Assembly: GCA_964566025.1 (NCBI GenBank)
Contig: CAZMHF010000019.1
Span: 1-35,056, forward strand
Reading direction: 5' to 3'
From: RGIG8306 sp964566025
GTDB lineage: Bacteria; Bacillota; Clostridia; Lachnospirales; Lachnospiraceae
Length of the DNA stretch: 35,056 nucleotides
The position numbers were made by a program, and so were the translations under genes. The first letter of the stretch is position 1. Each line of letters opens with the position of its first letter. Of this stretch, positions 16,977 through 24,945 are shown piece after piece. Under the pieces are notes generated by a model that ran no database searches, was not told the DNA's origin, and saw nothing but the letters and a program-made list of their open reading frames with translations.

Positions 16977-17561
16977 CTAATTGCGTCTTTCAAATACTTC
17001 ATCGATTAAACCATAGTCTTTTGCTTCGGTTGCAGACATATAGTAATCTCTCTCTGTATCTAATGCAATCTTATCAAATGGCTGCCCTGTGTTCTCAGCA
17101 AGCATTTCGTTTAATTTTTTCTTTGTGCGAAGAATATGATCAGCTACAATTTGAATTTCTGTCGCTTGACCTCTTGCACCACCAGATGGCTGATGGATCA
17201 TCACTTCAGCATTTGGAAGTGCAAAACGTTTGCCTTTTGTTCCACCTGCTAAAAGGAAAGCTCCCATACTTGCTGACATACCAACACAAATTGTCGATAC
17301 GTCACATTTGATATATTTCATTGTGTCATATATCGCTAAGCCCGCTGTTACCGAACCACCAGGACTATTAATATATAAGCTAATATCTTTATTTGGATCT
17401 TGTGATTCCAAGAATAAAAGTTGTGCGATAATAATGCTTGCACTTACATCTGTTACCTCTTCACCTAAGAAGATAATACGATCCTTCAATAAGCGTGAAT
17501 AAATATCATAGGAGCGTTCTCCTTGATTGGTTTGTTCAATGACATAAGGTACTAATGACAT
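16977..17561 (-). CDS. clpP: ATP-dependent Clp protease proteolytic subunit
   Basis: Serine peptidase of 194 residues that forms the barrel-shaped proteolytic core used by ClpX and other Clp ATPases. The catalytic triad is intact: S98 in GMSASMG, H123 in EVMIHQPSGGARGQA and D172 in DTERDYYMSA. The N-terminus LVPYVIEQ is the usual processed end. AAAGGAG precedes the ATG, and it follows tig by 27 bases. Confidence 0.97.
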   Translation of the reverse strand: MSLVPYVIEQTNQGERSYDIYSRLLKDRIIFLGEEVTDVSASIIIAQLLFLESQDPNKDISLYINSPGGSVTAGLAIYDTMKYIKCDVSTICVGMSASMGAFLLAGGTKGKRFALPNAEVMIHQPSGGARGQATEIQIVADHILRTKKKLNEMLAENTGQPFDKIALDTERDYYMSATEAKDYGLIDEVFERRN

Positions 17562-17588
17562 AAGATCTCCTTTCTATTTATGTTGTAG

Positions 17589-18872
17589 TTATTTTGCTTC
17601 TGCTACAATCATATCAACTGCTTTTTGGATAGCGAAATCAAGCTTGATTGATTTAACGCCTTCTTCACCAACTGCTTCTCTAACTGTCTCAATTGGCATA
17701 TTGTATGCTGTTGCCATCTCTGCCAATTGCTTCTCAACATCTTCATCAGTTCCTTGAATATTTTCAACTTCAACGATTTTTTCAAGTACCAATCTTGTTG
17801 AGATTCTTTGAATCGCTTGTGGCTTCATTTGTTCTCTTAATGTTTGAGGTGTTGCACCTGTGAATTGCATGTATTGTTCCATTGTCAATCCATTTTGTTG
17901 CATACGTTGTGCAAAGTCTTGCATAAGATGGTCAACTTCTGCATCAATTGATAATGGGGAAATCTCAAACTTAGCATTTGCAACTACTTGCTCTACTAAT
18001 TTGTTTTCGAAAGCAGCAACTGCTTCTTTTTCTTTTTTCTCAGCAATACCAGCTTTAACGCTTTCTTTGTATTCTTCAAATGTATCAAACTCTGAAACTT
18101 CTGATGCAAATTCATCATCTAATTCAGGTAAAACCTTTTCTTTGATTGCATTAACCTTTACTTTAAATAGTGCTGGTTTTCCTGCAAGTTCTTCTGCTTG
18201 GTATTGCTCTGGAAATGTAACCGCTACATCTACTTCATCTCCAATGCTTTTTCCAACTAATTGGTCTTCAAAATTGTCAATAAAACTATGTGAGCCAATT
18301 GTCAATTCAAAATTATCGCCTTTTCCGCCTTCGAATGCTACATCATCAACAAATCCTTCGAAATCAATTACTGCAATATCGCCTTCTTTAATCGCACGAT
18401 CTTCCACTTCTGCAATACTTGAGTTTTGTTCTTGTGCCATCGAAATTTCTTTTTCGATTTCTTCGTCTAATACTTCAACCGATTGTTTTTCAGCAGTAAG
18501 TCCTTTGTAATCACCTAGTTCGATTTCTGGTTTTACACCAACCTTTGCTGTAAAAATAAATGATTTGCCTTTTTCAATTTGTGTTACATCAATTTCTCCT
18601 GGATTCGACATAACGATTACGCCGCTTGCCTCTACTGCGTCTGGATATGCTTCTTGCATCGCATAGTTTGCTGCTTCTTCATAGAAAATATTTGCGCCAT
18701 ACAATTTTTCAATCATATTTCGTGGAGCTTTTCCTTTTCTGAACCCTTGAATGTTGATATCACCTTTCATCTTCAAATAAGCTTTTTGTAATGCCTCTTC
18801 GAATTTGTCTGCTGATACTTCAATGGTTAGTTTTACTTCACTATTCTCTAATTTCTCGATTTGTACACTCAT
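17589..18872 (-). CDS. tig: Trigger factor
   Basis: Ribosome-bound chaperone and peptidyl-prolyl isomerase of 427 residues, first to meet nascent chains. The ribosome-binding signature GFRKGKAP is in the N-terminal domain (about 42-49), the FKBP-type isomerase domain lies around 160-245 (GDIAVIDFEGFVDD), and the rest is the helical substrate-cradling domain. It starts the tig-clpP-clpX-engB unit, which links folding with protein degradation. Confidence 0.96.
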   Translation of the reverse strand: MSVQIEKLENSEVKLTIEVSADKFEEALQKAYLKMKGDINIQGFRKGKAPRNMIEKLYGANIFYEEAANYAMQEAYPDAVEASGVIVMSNPGEIDVTQIEKGKSFIFTAKVGVKPEIELGDYKGLTAEKQSVEVLDEEIEKEISMAQEQNSSIAEVEDRAIKEGDIAVIDFEGFVDDVAFEGGKGDNFELTIGSHSFIDNFEDQLVGKSIGDEVDVAVTFPEQYQAEELAGKPALFKVKVNAIKEKVLPELDDEFASEVSEFDTFEEYKESVKAGIAEKKEKEAVAAFENKLVEQVVANAKFEISPLSIDAEVDHLMQDFAQRMQQNGLTMEQYMQFTGATPQTLREQMKPQAIQRISTRLVLEKIVEVENIQGTDEDVEKQLAEMATAYNMPIETVREAVGEEGVKSIKLDFAIQKAVDMIVAEAK

Positions 18873-18942
18873 TTTAATGCTCCTCTTAATATATTCTTGA
18901 TTTTTTCGTTGTATCAGCTTCTCTGATAATCAACAAATATTG

Positions 18943-18951
18943 ATTATAACA
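18943..18951 (-). promoter_or_regulatory. tig promoter (extended -10)
   Basis: Minus-strand TGTTATAAT (18951-18943) has a consensus -10 and the upstream TG of extended -10 promoters. The -35 region is poor. A small hairpin (TATCAG/CTGATA) lies in the leader. No complete CIRCE or CtsR box is seen. Confidence 0.6.
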
Positions 18952-19017
18952 TATTTCACTTCTTTTCGCTAGTGCTTATTCAAAACTACTGTTGGTCTTT
19001 TGTAAAATAGCATTTGA

Positions 19018-20949
19018 TTATTTGCCAACACCTTTTGTCATCATATTGACAAACCATTTACCGCCTTCTGTCAGTTGGGAAATCGTCCATCCAGAATACG
19101 TACCGACATTGCTACTAATTAGCGCTGATTTTTCGGCTTTATTGGATAAATTCCAAACACAATAGCTTATGTTATGACTATTCAAGAAGTTCATCCATGA
19201 ATTAGCTTCCCCTAAGTCATAGCTGCCGTTTCCATCTGCTGAACACACACCAAATTCGCTCACAAACAACGGCAATCCCTTATTAAGTGCTGCGGTTGCT
19301 TTATTTCGCAATGCCTGCTTATGTGTTGCCGTGTAAAAATGCAAAGCGTACATGATATTCTTATGTCCTTTAATTGGATCATTTGCTACGACATCGACAT
19401 CCTGCGACCATGTTGGTGTACCAACGATAATAATGGCATCCTTATCAATAGCACGAATAGCAGGAATTACTTCCTCGGCATATTTTTTTATCTCACTCCA
19501 TGAAACGTTATTTGGTTCATTGCAAATTTCATAAATCACGTTGTCGTAGTTTTTGTACAGACTTGCCATCTCTTTAAAAAACAAAATGGCTTCGCTTTTG
19601 TTTATGTTTGGATTGTTATCCTCTAATATATGCCAATCTATAATGACATACATCCCTAGCTCGCTTGCATATTTCACACCGTTTTTCACTAAATTCTTAA
19701 GCTTTGTTTTTTCTGCGCTACTTCCTTGGCAATATCCTTGTGAATACATCGCTAGTCGAATTACATTGCTATTCCACTGGTCACGCATCGTTTGAAAACC
19801 TGCCTTATTGACATACTCCTTGAACCACTCGATACCATGTGTACTAACACCTTTTAATTGATACGGTTTTCCTTTCGCGTCAATTATATTTGTGCCTGAA
19901 ACACTTAATTTTCCATGGTTTGCAAGTGGTGTGCCTGTTTCTTTCACTATAGGCGCAGCTGGTGCTGGCGTTTCTACAACTGGTGGAACATTTTGTTCAG
20001 GCGATGAATTCCCTGCTGGTGCATTGGCAGATGTCGTCTCAATTTTTTTGCTCACAAGACTAACTGGACCATTTGAGCGAACAATGATTCCGATATCTGT
20101 TTTCTTTTCACCTGGATTGATTTGTGCATTATACTCTGCTGGTGTTAACGTAATGGTTTTCCCAGAAGCAGTTGCCGTGCAACTCCAATTTTGATTAATT
20201 TCTACCGTCCCTGAAAATGTCAAAACTACTTTCCACGAATCAATTACGGATGTTGAGGTATTTTCGACAATTACCACATATTGCGCGTTAGTATCCGCTC
20301 CTTCTCCCCATTGTTTTGTGACCTCTGCCACAACCTTCCCTTGCTCAACAACATTTGCCTTTGGCGGTGTTGGTGTTGGCGTCGGCTTTGGTGTTGGTGT
20401 CGGCTTTGGTGTTGGTGTTGGCTTTGGTGTCGGTGTTGGCGAAGTCGGCGTTGGTTTCTTCGATTCCTCTGCAACGTCCCCCTTTGGCGAAGTCGGCGTT
20501 GGTTTCTTTGATTCCTCTGCGATATTTGTTGTTGACGTCGTCGGTGCTGGCTTCTTCGATTCCTCTTCACTATCCGTCTCTGTCGTCGTCTGTGCAGATT
20601 GCGTTGGCTTTTTCGCTGGCGTGCTAGTCTTTGGGTCTTCTGTTGTTTCAACTTCTAACACATCTTCACCAGATACTTCTTCTGTTTTATCCACTTTAGC
20701 TTGTGAATGGTCTTTTGTTTCTTCAATACCGTTAGCAACTTCTTCATTTGTCGTTTTTTCTGCAGCATTTTCCCCCGCTATTTGAGGGCGCTTTCCTTTG
20801 TTTTCTTGCGAGGAATTTGTCAACATACACGCAATCACAATCAGAACAATCGCCACCGTGCTTGCTAATAAAATTCTACTTGCCAATGATAGCTTTTTCC
20901 AAAACAAAACAATTGCTGCTTTCTTTTTTGAATTTGTATCTTCCTCCAT
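19018..20949 (-). CDS. Membrane-anchored GH5 endoglucanase with a CBM2-like domain
   Basis: A 643-residue protein for extracellular beta-1,4-glucan hydrolysis. A cytoplasmic N-terminus is followed by one hydrophobic segment (about 26-42), a long Thr/Pro/Ser-rich linker (43-199), a CBM2-like carbohydrate-binding domain (about 200-300; W214, W239, W255), a second Pro-rich linker and a GH5 catalytic domain (345-643). The general acid/base is E478 in ICNEPNN and the nucleophile is E565 in VSEFGVC, as in GH5 subfamily 2 cellulases. There is no dockerin, so it is not cellulosomal. C41 lies in a lipobox-like VIAC, but the paralogous upstream protein has serine there, so I favour a plain membrane anchor. 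It sits 31 bases downstream of that protein. I see no clear terminator after it. Confidence 0.9.
   Translation of the reverse strand: MEEDTNSKKKAAIVLFWKKLSLASRILLASTVAIVLIVIACMLTNSSQENKGKRPQIAGENAAEKTTNEEVANGIEETKDHSQAKVDKTEEVSGEDVLEVETTEDPKTSTPAKKPTQSAQTTTETDSEEESKKPAPTTSTTNIAEESKKPTPTSPKGDVAEESKKPTPTSPTPTPKPTPTPKPTPTPKPTPTPTPPKANVVEQGKVVAEVTKQWGEGADTNAQYVVIVENTSTSVIDSWKVVLTFSGTVEINQNWSCTATASGKTITLTPAEYNAQINPGEKKTDIGIIVRSNGPVSLVSKKIETTSANAPAGNSSPEQNVPPVVETPAPAAPIVKETGTPLANHGKLSVSGTNIIDAKGKPYQLKGVSTHGIEWFKEYVNKAGFQTMRDQWNSNVIRLAMYSQGYCQGSSAEKTKLKNLVKNGVKYASELGMYVIIDWHILEDNNPNINKSEAILFFKEMASLYKNYDNVIYEICNEPNNVSWSEIKKYAEEVIPAIRAIDKDAIIIVGTPTWSQDVDVVANDPIKGHKNIMYALHFYTATHKQALRNKATAALNKGLPLFVSEFGVCSADGNGSYDLGEANSWMNFLNSHNISYCVWNLSNKAEKSALISSNVGTYSGWTISQLTEGGKWFVNMMTKGVGK
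20362..20565 (-). repeat. Tandem repeats in the cellulase linker
   Basis: Residues 129-171 are two full copies plus a partial copy of a 16-residue unit beginning EESKKPxPT (48-bp period, 20437-20565). Residues 172-196 are Thr-Pro repeats with lysines (TPTPKP units, 18-bp period, 20362-20436). Such linkers space binding and catalytic domains and are often glycosylated. The nearly identical DNA repeats can expand or contract by slippage. Confidence 0.85.
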
Positions 20950-20980
20950 TTGCGCCTTCCTTCACTAATTAATTATTTAT

Positions 20981-21574
20981 TTAATTTACTTCAAACTCGA
21001 TATTGCGAATTTTATATTCTTCTGCAGAAAACATCAATACAATTTGGAGATCATCATGTTGAGTTTCTATGTCCAATGAATAATTATCTTTTGTTGGGTT
21101 GATTGTGATTCCTGCTTTATCGCTTTTGACTGTGCAATTCTTCACAAATACGACACTAGCCGATTTATCAAATTCGATTTTCATATTCCAAGAATTGATT
21201 TTTTTATCACCTTCGTTTTCTATCTTCACATCATATATAGCGGTGTAATTTCCGTTTGATTCAGAAAAGCTTTTTCTTTTCATCTCAAAGCTCATGCCAT
21301 TTTCTACTTTTGAAAATTCATATGTTCCGCTTTCCTCTGTAGATCCTACTTCACTCGTTTCTGGTGCTTTTGTTTGTTCTTCTGTTTTATCAATCAAATC
21401 TTTCGGAGGTGTTCCTGCTGACTGTCCAACTGGTGTCAACAAGCTTGCAACAATAATCGCAACAAGAACTAAACACGAAATAATGATGATTTTGCCTGCC
21501 ATGCCCAAACGAGCCCAATAAGAGCCACGCTTTTGGCTGACTCCCTCTGTTTCAATCGTATCTTTTAATGCCAT
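20981..21574 (-). CDS. Membrane-anchored protein with a CBM2-like domain, no catalytic domain
   Basis: A 197-residue protein with a cytoplasmic N-terminus, one membrane helix (29-46), a short polar linker (about 50-85) and a beta-rich domain (about 85-197). The domain repeats the pattern of the CBM2-like domain in the downstream cellulase (a VKIENEG...INSWNMKIEFD core). The anchor also matches that cellulase: YWARLGMAGKIIII here, FWKKLSLASRILLA there. No glycosidase motif is present. It is first in the two-gene unit, with GGAG before the ATG and its own promoter. I infer a surface polysaccharide-binding or scaffold role; the family is not one I can name. Confidence 0.65.
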   Translation of the reverse strand: MALKDTIETEGVSQKRGSYWARLGMAGKIIIISCLVLVAIIVASLLTPVGQSAGTPPKDLIDKTEEQTKAPETSEVGSTEESGTYEFSKVENGMSFEMKRKSFSESNGNYTAIYDVKIENEGDKKINSWNMKIEFDKSASVVFVKNCTVKSDKAGITINPTKDNYSLDIETQHDDLQIVLMFSAEEYKIRNIEFEVN

Positions 21575-21656
21575 ACCCTTATCTCCTTGCTTTATTTTAT
21601 TTTTATACTTGCAAACTAATTGTCACAAACCATTACCGACAACCGTAAGTCCTTAT

Positions 21657-21685
21657 ATTATACAACCTAGCGCTATCAAATGCAA
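21657..21685 (-). promoter_or_regulatory. Promoter of the CBM-protein/cellulase unit with an internal palindrome
   Basis: Minus-strand TTGCAT (21685-21680) and consensus TATAAT (21662-21657) with a 17-base spacer. The spacer contains the perfect palindrome TAGCGCTA, in a context (TTGATAGCGCTAGGT) that partly matches cre/LacI-family operators with a central CG. Sugar-responsive repression is plausible. Confidence 0.75.
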
Positions 21686-21744
21686 ACAATTTGCCATGTG
21701 AAATCACCTATTATTTTGATAGGCGTTACAAGTCAAATGTTCGC

Positions 21745-21773
21745 TTGCTTCAAAAGAGAATTTACTATAAAAT
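21745..21773 (+). promoter_or_regulatory. Promoter of the CYTH gene
   Basis: TTGCTT (21745-21750) and TAAAAT (21768-21773) with a 17-base spacer, about 70 bases before the CYTH start. Confidence 0.6.
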
Positions 21774-21847
21774 GATTTCATCAGGTACTCACAATTCACA
21801 CTGCATAAATTGCAGTCTCACTTACACTTAACACGCATGAGGTTTTT

Positions 21848-22327
21848 ATGGAAATTGAACGCAAATTCTTAATCAACAGCATCCCCACACAATTAACTAG
21901 CTATCCTTGTCGAAACTTGGAGCAAGCCTATTTATGCACCGATCCCGTTGTGCGCATCCGAAAGGATAATGAGCGATATGAAATCACTACAAAATCATCT
22001 GGCGCTCTTTCTCGTAGCGAAACCACGATGCCTCTTTCCAAAGAAGCGTATGAACAATTAAAAAACAAATCTGAGGGCAATATCATTACAAAAAATCGCT
22101 ACGAAATACCTTTTGGCGCTTATGTTATTGAATTCGATTGTTTTTTCGGATCATTTTTGGGTCTTTTTTATGCAGAAGTTGAATTTCCTTCCGAAGAAGA
22201 GGCACTTTCTTTTGTCCCTCCAAAATGGTTTGGCAAGGAAGTCACTTATTTATTTGAGTTTACGAATGCTGCATTGTCTACACTAGCACCCAAAGACATT
22301 CCTTCATTTTTAGAAACCCATCGATAG
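21848..22327 (+). CDS. CYTH domain protein (probable inorganic triphosphatase)
   Basis: A 159-residue single-domain protein of the CYTH/triphosphate tunnel metalloenzyme family, whose members hydrolyse inorganic triphosphate or related compounds with a divalent metal. The hallmark EIERKF opens the protein (2-7), followed by VRIRKDN, EITTKSSG, ITKNRYEI and AEVEFPSEEEA, the alternating charged residues that line the tunnel. The C-terminal EVTYLFEFTNAAL replaces the usual EVT...YSN end. No adenylate cyclase activity need be assumed. GAGG precedes the ATG. It has its own promoter and no evident link to the sugar genes beside it. Confidence 0.85.
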   Translation: MEIERKFLINSIPTQLTSYPCRNLEQAYLCTDPVVRIRKDNERYEITTKSSGALSRSETTMPLSKEAYEQLKNKSEGNIITKNRYEIPFGAYVIEFDCFFGSFLGLFYAEVEFPSEEEALSFVPPKWFGKEVTYLFEFTNAALSTLAPKDIPSFLETHR

Positions 22328-22407
22328 TCAATCTAGATACTATATTATAATCTATCTTCTTTTTGATTTTCTACATTGATATATTTCAAAAATACGATAA
22401 ACTTAGC

Positions 22408-22436
22408 TTGAATAAAAGGAGTAACATTGGTATACT
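22408..22436 (+). promoter_or_regulatory. Cellobiose phosphorylase promoter
   Basis: TTGAAT (22408-22413) and TATACT (22431-22436) with a 17-base spacer. The start site falls about 25 bases before the coding start, giving a short leader with a strong GGAGG. Confidence 0.75.
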
Positions 22437-22467
22437 TTTTATAACAAATTTAATACGGAGGTTAATG

Positions 22468-24870
22468 ATGAAATACGGTTACTTTGACAGCACTAACAAG
22501 GAATATGTCATTACAAGTCCTAACACCCCTGCTCCATGGGCGAACTATCTAGGTTCACCTGAATATGGTGCAATCATTTCAAACAACTCAGGCGGTTACA
22601 GCTTCGTAAAAAGTGGCGCTAATGGACGTTTGATTCGTTACCATTTTAACAGCGATGATACACCTGGACGTTACATCTATTTGCGTGATGATGATACAAG
22701 CGATTATTGGTCAGCATCTTGGCAACCAGTTGGCAAGGATTTATCTGTTTACAAAAACACTTGTCACCACGGTACTGCTTACACGAATATCGTTGCAGAA
22801 TATGCCGATATCAAGTCAGAGGTTCTCTACTATGTACCTCTTAACAAAACGTATGAAGTATGGCGTGCAAAAATCACAAATAACTCAAACGCCGTACGCA
22901 ACTTAAGTACATTTGGATTTGCTGAATTCACAAACGAATCTAATTATGAGAATGATCAAGTCAACCTTCAATACACTTTATTCATTACAAGAACCTATTA
23001 CAAAAACAACAAAATCGTTCAAACGATCAATGAAAATTGTTCTGGCGCTGCAAAAGAAGGCTATCCAACAACTGGCGGCGAGCGTTTCCTCGGTTTAGTT
23101 GGTTCTGACGTTGCTTCCTACAATGGTGATTTAGATGCATTCCTTGGTCGTTATCATTCTTATGGAAACCCAATCGCTGTTGAAAACGGCACTTGCGACA
23201 ACGTTTTAAACTACAACTCTAATTCTTGTGCTGCATTGCACACGAAGATAACACTTCAACCAGGTGAAACAAAAGAAATCGCTTTCATCTTAGGTCGTTA
23301 TAATCACACAGAAGCAGAAGCAATTATGGCTCAATATGAAGACCTTTCAGTGGTTGAAACAGAATTAGCAGAGCTAAAAAATTATTGGCATGGCAAGTTA
23401 AGCAACTTCCAAGTTAGTACACCTGACGAAGCATTCAACGAGATGGTGAACACATGGAATTCTTACCAATGCTTTATCACTTTTATTTGGTCAAGAGCTG
23501 CTTCCTTTATTTATTGTGGTTTGCGAAATGGCTATGGCTATCGTGATACCGTTCAAGATATCCAAGGAATCATCCATTTAGATCCTGAGATGGCACTTGA
23601 AAAAATCCGTTTCATGCTTTCTGCACAAGTTGATAATGGCGGTGGACTTCCACTTGTAAAATTCGATCACAATGCTGGACACGAGGATACACCAGACGAT
23701 GCAAGCTACGCACAAGCGACAGGTCACCCTGCTTATCGTGCAGATGATGCATTATGGCTATTCCCTACTATTTACAAATACATTGGCGAGACAGGCAACA
23801 AAGCTTTTATCGACGAAGTTATTGTTTATGCCAACAAAGGCGAAGATAGCGTTTATGATCACCTTAAACGTGCCATCAATTTCTCGCTTGAGCGCTTAGG
23901 CGATCACAAGATGCCTGCTGGACTTCATGCTGACTGGAATGACTGTCTACGTCTTGGCAAAAAAGGTGAATCGACATTCGTAGCACTTCAACTATATTAT
24001 GCAATGAGCGTTATTCGTGAATTTGCAGAAGAGAAAAATGATACCGATTATCTTACTTACCTTGACAAGATCCAAGCAGAGCTTGGCGACACCATTCAAA
24101 AGGAATGTTGGGAAGACGACCGTTTTGTTCGTGGTATCAAGGAAGATGGACAAGTTATCGGTTCAAAACATGATCCAGAGGCAAATATGTGGCTAAACCC
24201 ACAATCATGGTCTGTTATTTCAGGTCTTGCTACAAAAGAACAAGCCGAATTAGCCCTTGAATCTGTTCATAGAGAATTAAATACGCCATATGGTGTACGC
24301 GTTATGGCACCTTCTTATAAGGACCATGCTTTTGATGGCGCACTTGCTCTTCTTTTCAATGGCGCAACAAAAGAAAATGGTGGTATTTTCTCTCAACCTC
24401 AAGGTTGGATTATCCTTGCTGAATCACTTATGGGACATGGAAATCGTGCTTACGAGTATTTCCGCGAAAGCTCACCAGCTTCTCAAAATGATGATGCTGA
24501 CACACGTATTCTTGAGCCATATGTTCATGGACAATTTACGGAATCAACCGATAGTCCTTTCGAGGGCAGAAGCCATGTACACTGGCTAACAGGTACTGCT
24601 TCAACCGTTATGGTTGGTTGTGTAGAAGGTATGATGGGTATGCGCCCAGACTTTAATGGTCTTCGCATCGCTCCTGCTATTCCTTCTGACTGGCCAGAAA
24701 TCAAAATCGAAAAGACATTCCGCGGCAAGAAGCTACATATCACCGTTTCGAATCCAAACAAAAAAGAAGGCGGTTATTCTGAATTCTACTTGAATGGAAC
24801 AAAACTAGATGATAATTACGTATCAGCCGATTCACTATTGGATGAGAACGAAATTTTATTAGTGCTATAA
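22468..24870 (+). CDS. Cellobiose phosphorylase (GH94)
   Basis: Cytoplasmic GH94 enzyme of 800 residues that splits cellobiose with phosphate into glucose and glucose-1-phosphate, saving ATP. The N-terminus MKYGYFD...PWANYLGSPEYG is typical of cellobiose phosphorylases rather than the longer cellodextrin enzymes. The catalytic motif ADWNDCLRLG places the general acid at D492, and the C-terminal HWLTGTASTVMV is conserved. I start at the second of two adjacent ATGs (22468), six bases after GGAGG. Codon choice (CGT, GGT, AAC, TTC) looks more biased than in neighbouring genes, which suggests high expression. No transporter or regulator is adjacent. Confidence 0.92.
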   Translation: MKYGYFDSTNKEYVITSPNTPAPWANYLGSPEYGAIISNNSGGYSFVKSGANGRLIRYHFNSDDTPGRYIYLRDDDTSDYWSASWQPVGKDLSVYKNTCHHGTAYTNIVAEYADIKSEVLYYVPLNKTYEVWRAKITNNSNAVRNLSTFGFAEFTNESNYENDQVNLQYTLFITRTYYKNNKIVQTINENCSGAAKEGYPTTGGERFLGLVGSDVASYNGDLDAFLGRYHSYGNPIAVENGTCDNVLNYNSNSCAALHTKITLQPGETKEIAFILGRYNHTEAEAIMAQYEDLSVVETELAELKNYWHGKLSNFQVSTPDEAFNEMVNTWNSYQCFITFIWSRAASFIYCGLRNGYGYRDTVQDIQGIIHLDPEMALEKIRFMLSAQVDNGGGLPLVKFDHNAGHEDTPDDASYAQATGHPAYRADDALWLFPTIYKYIGETGNKAFIDEVIVYANKGEDSVYDHLKRAINFSLERLGDHKMPAGLHADWNDCLRLGKKGESTFVALQLYYAMSVIREFAEEKNDTDYLTYLDKIQAELGDTIQKECWEDDRFVRGIKEDGQVIGSKHDPEANMWLNPQSWSVISGLATKEQAELALESVHRELNTPYGVRVMAPSYKDHAFDGALALLFNGATKENGGIFSQPQGWIILAESLMGHGNRAYEYFRESSPASQNDDADTRILEPYVHGQFTESTDSPFEGRSHVHWLTGTASTVMVGCVEGMMGMRPDFNGLRIAPAIPSDWPEIKIEKTFRGKKLHITVSNPNKKEGGYSEFYLNGTKLDDNYVSADSLLDENEILLVL

Positions 24871-24885
24871 TTTCCAAAGCAAAGC

Positions 24886-24924
24886 AACAGGGCAATCGAT
24901 GATGTATCGATTGCCCTGTTTTTT
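24886..24924 (+). terminator. Terminator after cellobiose phosphorylase
   Basis: A perfect 15-bp stem, AACAGGGCAATCGAT/ATCGATTGCCCTGTT (24886-24920), with a five-base loop and a run of six T ending at 24924. It lies between convergent genes; on the minus strand the T-run is missing, so it mainly serves the plus strand. Confidence 0.92.
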
Positions 24925-24945
24925 ATCTTATGTCCTATGGTTTAT

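Noticed and set aside
17860..18510. 216-codon open frame opposite trigger factor
   Set aside because: Antisense to a clearly real gene, Ser-rich composition typical of the complement of Glu/Ala-rich coding, no start signal.
18950..18985. Possible CIRCE or CtsR heat-shock operator before tig
   Set aside because: Only a partial match to one CIRCE half-site (AGCACT) and a broken second half; no CtsR direct repeat.
18985..19017. Terminator after the cellulase gene
   Set aside because: The stretch has only a weak CAAAA/TTTTG pairing and no proper T-run.
20318..20785. Gly/Val-rich plus-strand frame resembling a repeat protein
   Set aside because: It is the complement of the cellulase Thr/Pro linker; the repeats come from that gene.
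20823..20838. Lipobox-like VIAC in the cellulase anchor
   Set aside because: The matching position in the homologous anchor of the upstream protein is serine and the n-region is long, so lipidation is less likely than a plain membrane anchor.
22325..22375. Terminator after the CYTH gene
   Set aside because: The only inverted repeat (AGATA/TATCT) has a five-base AT-rich stem, too weak to call.
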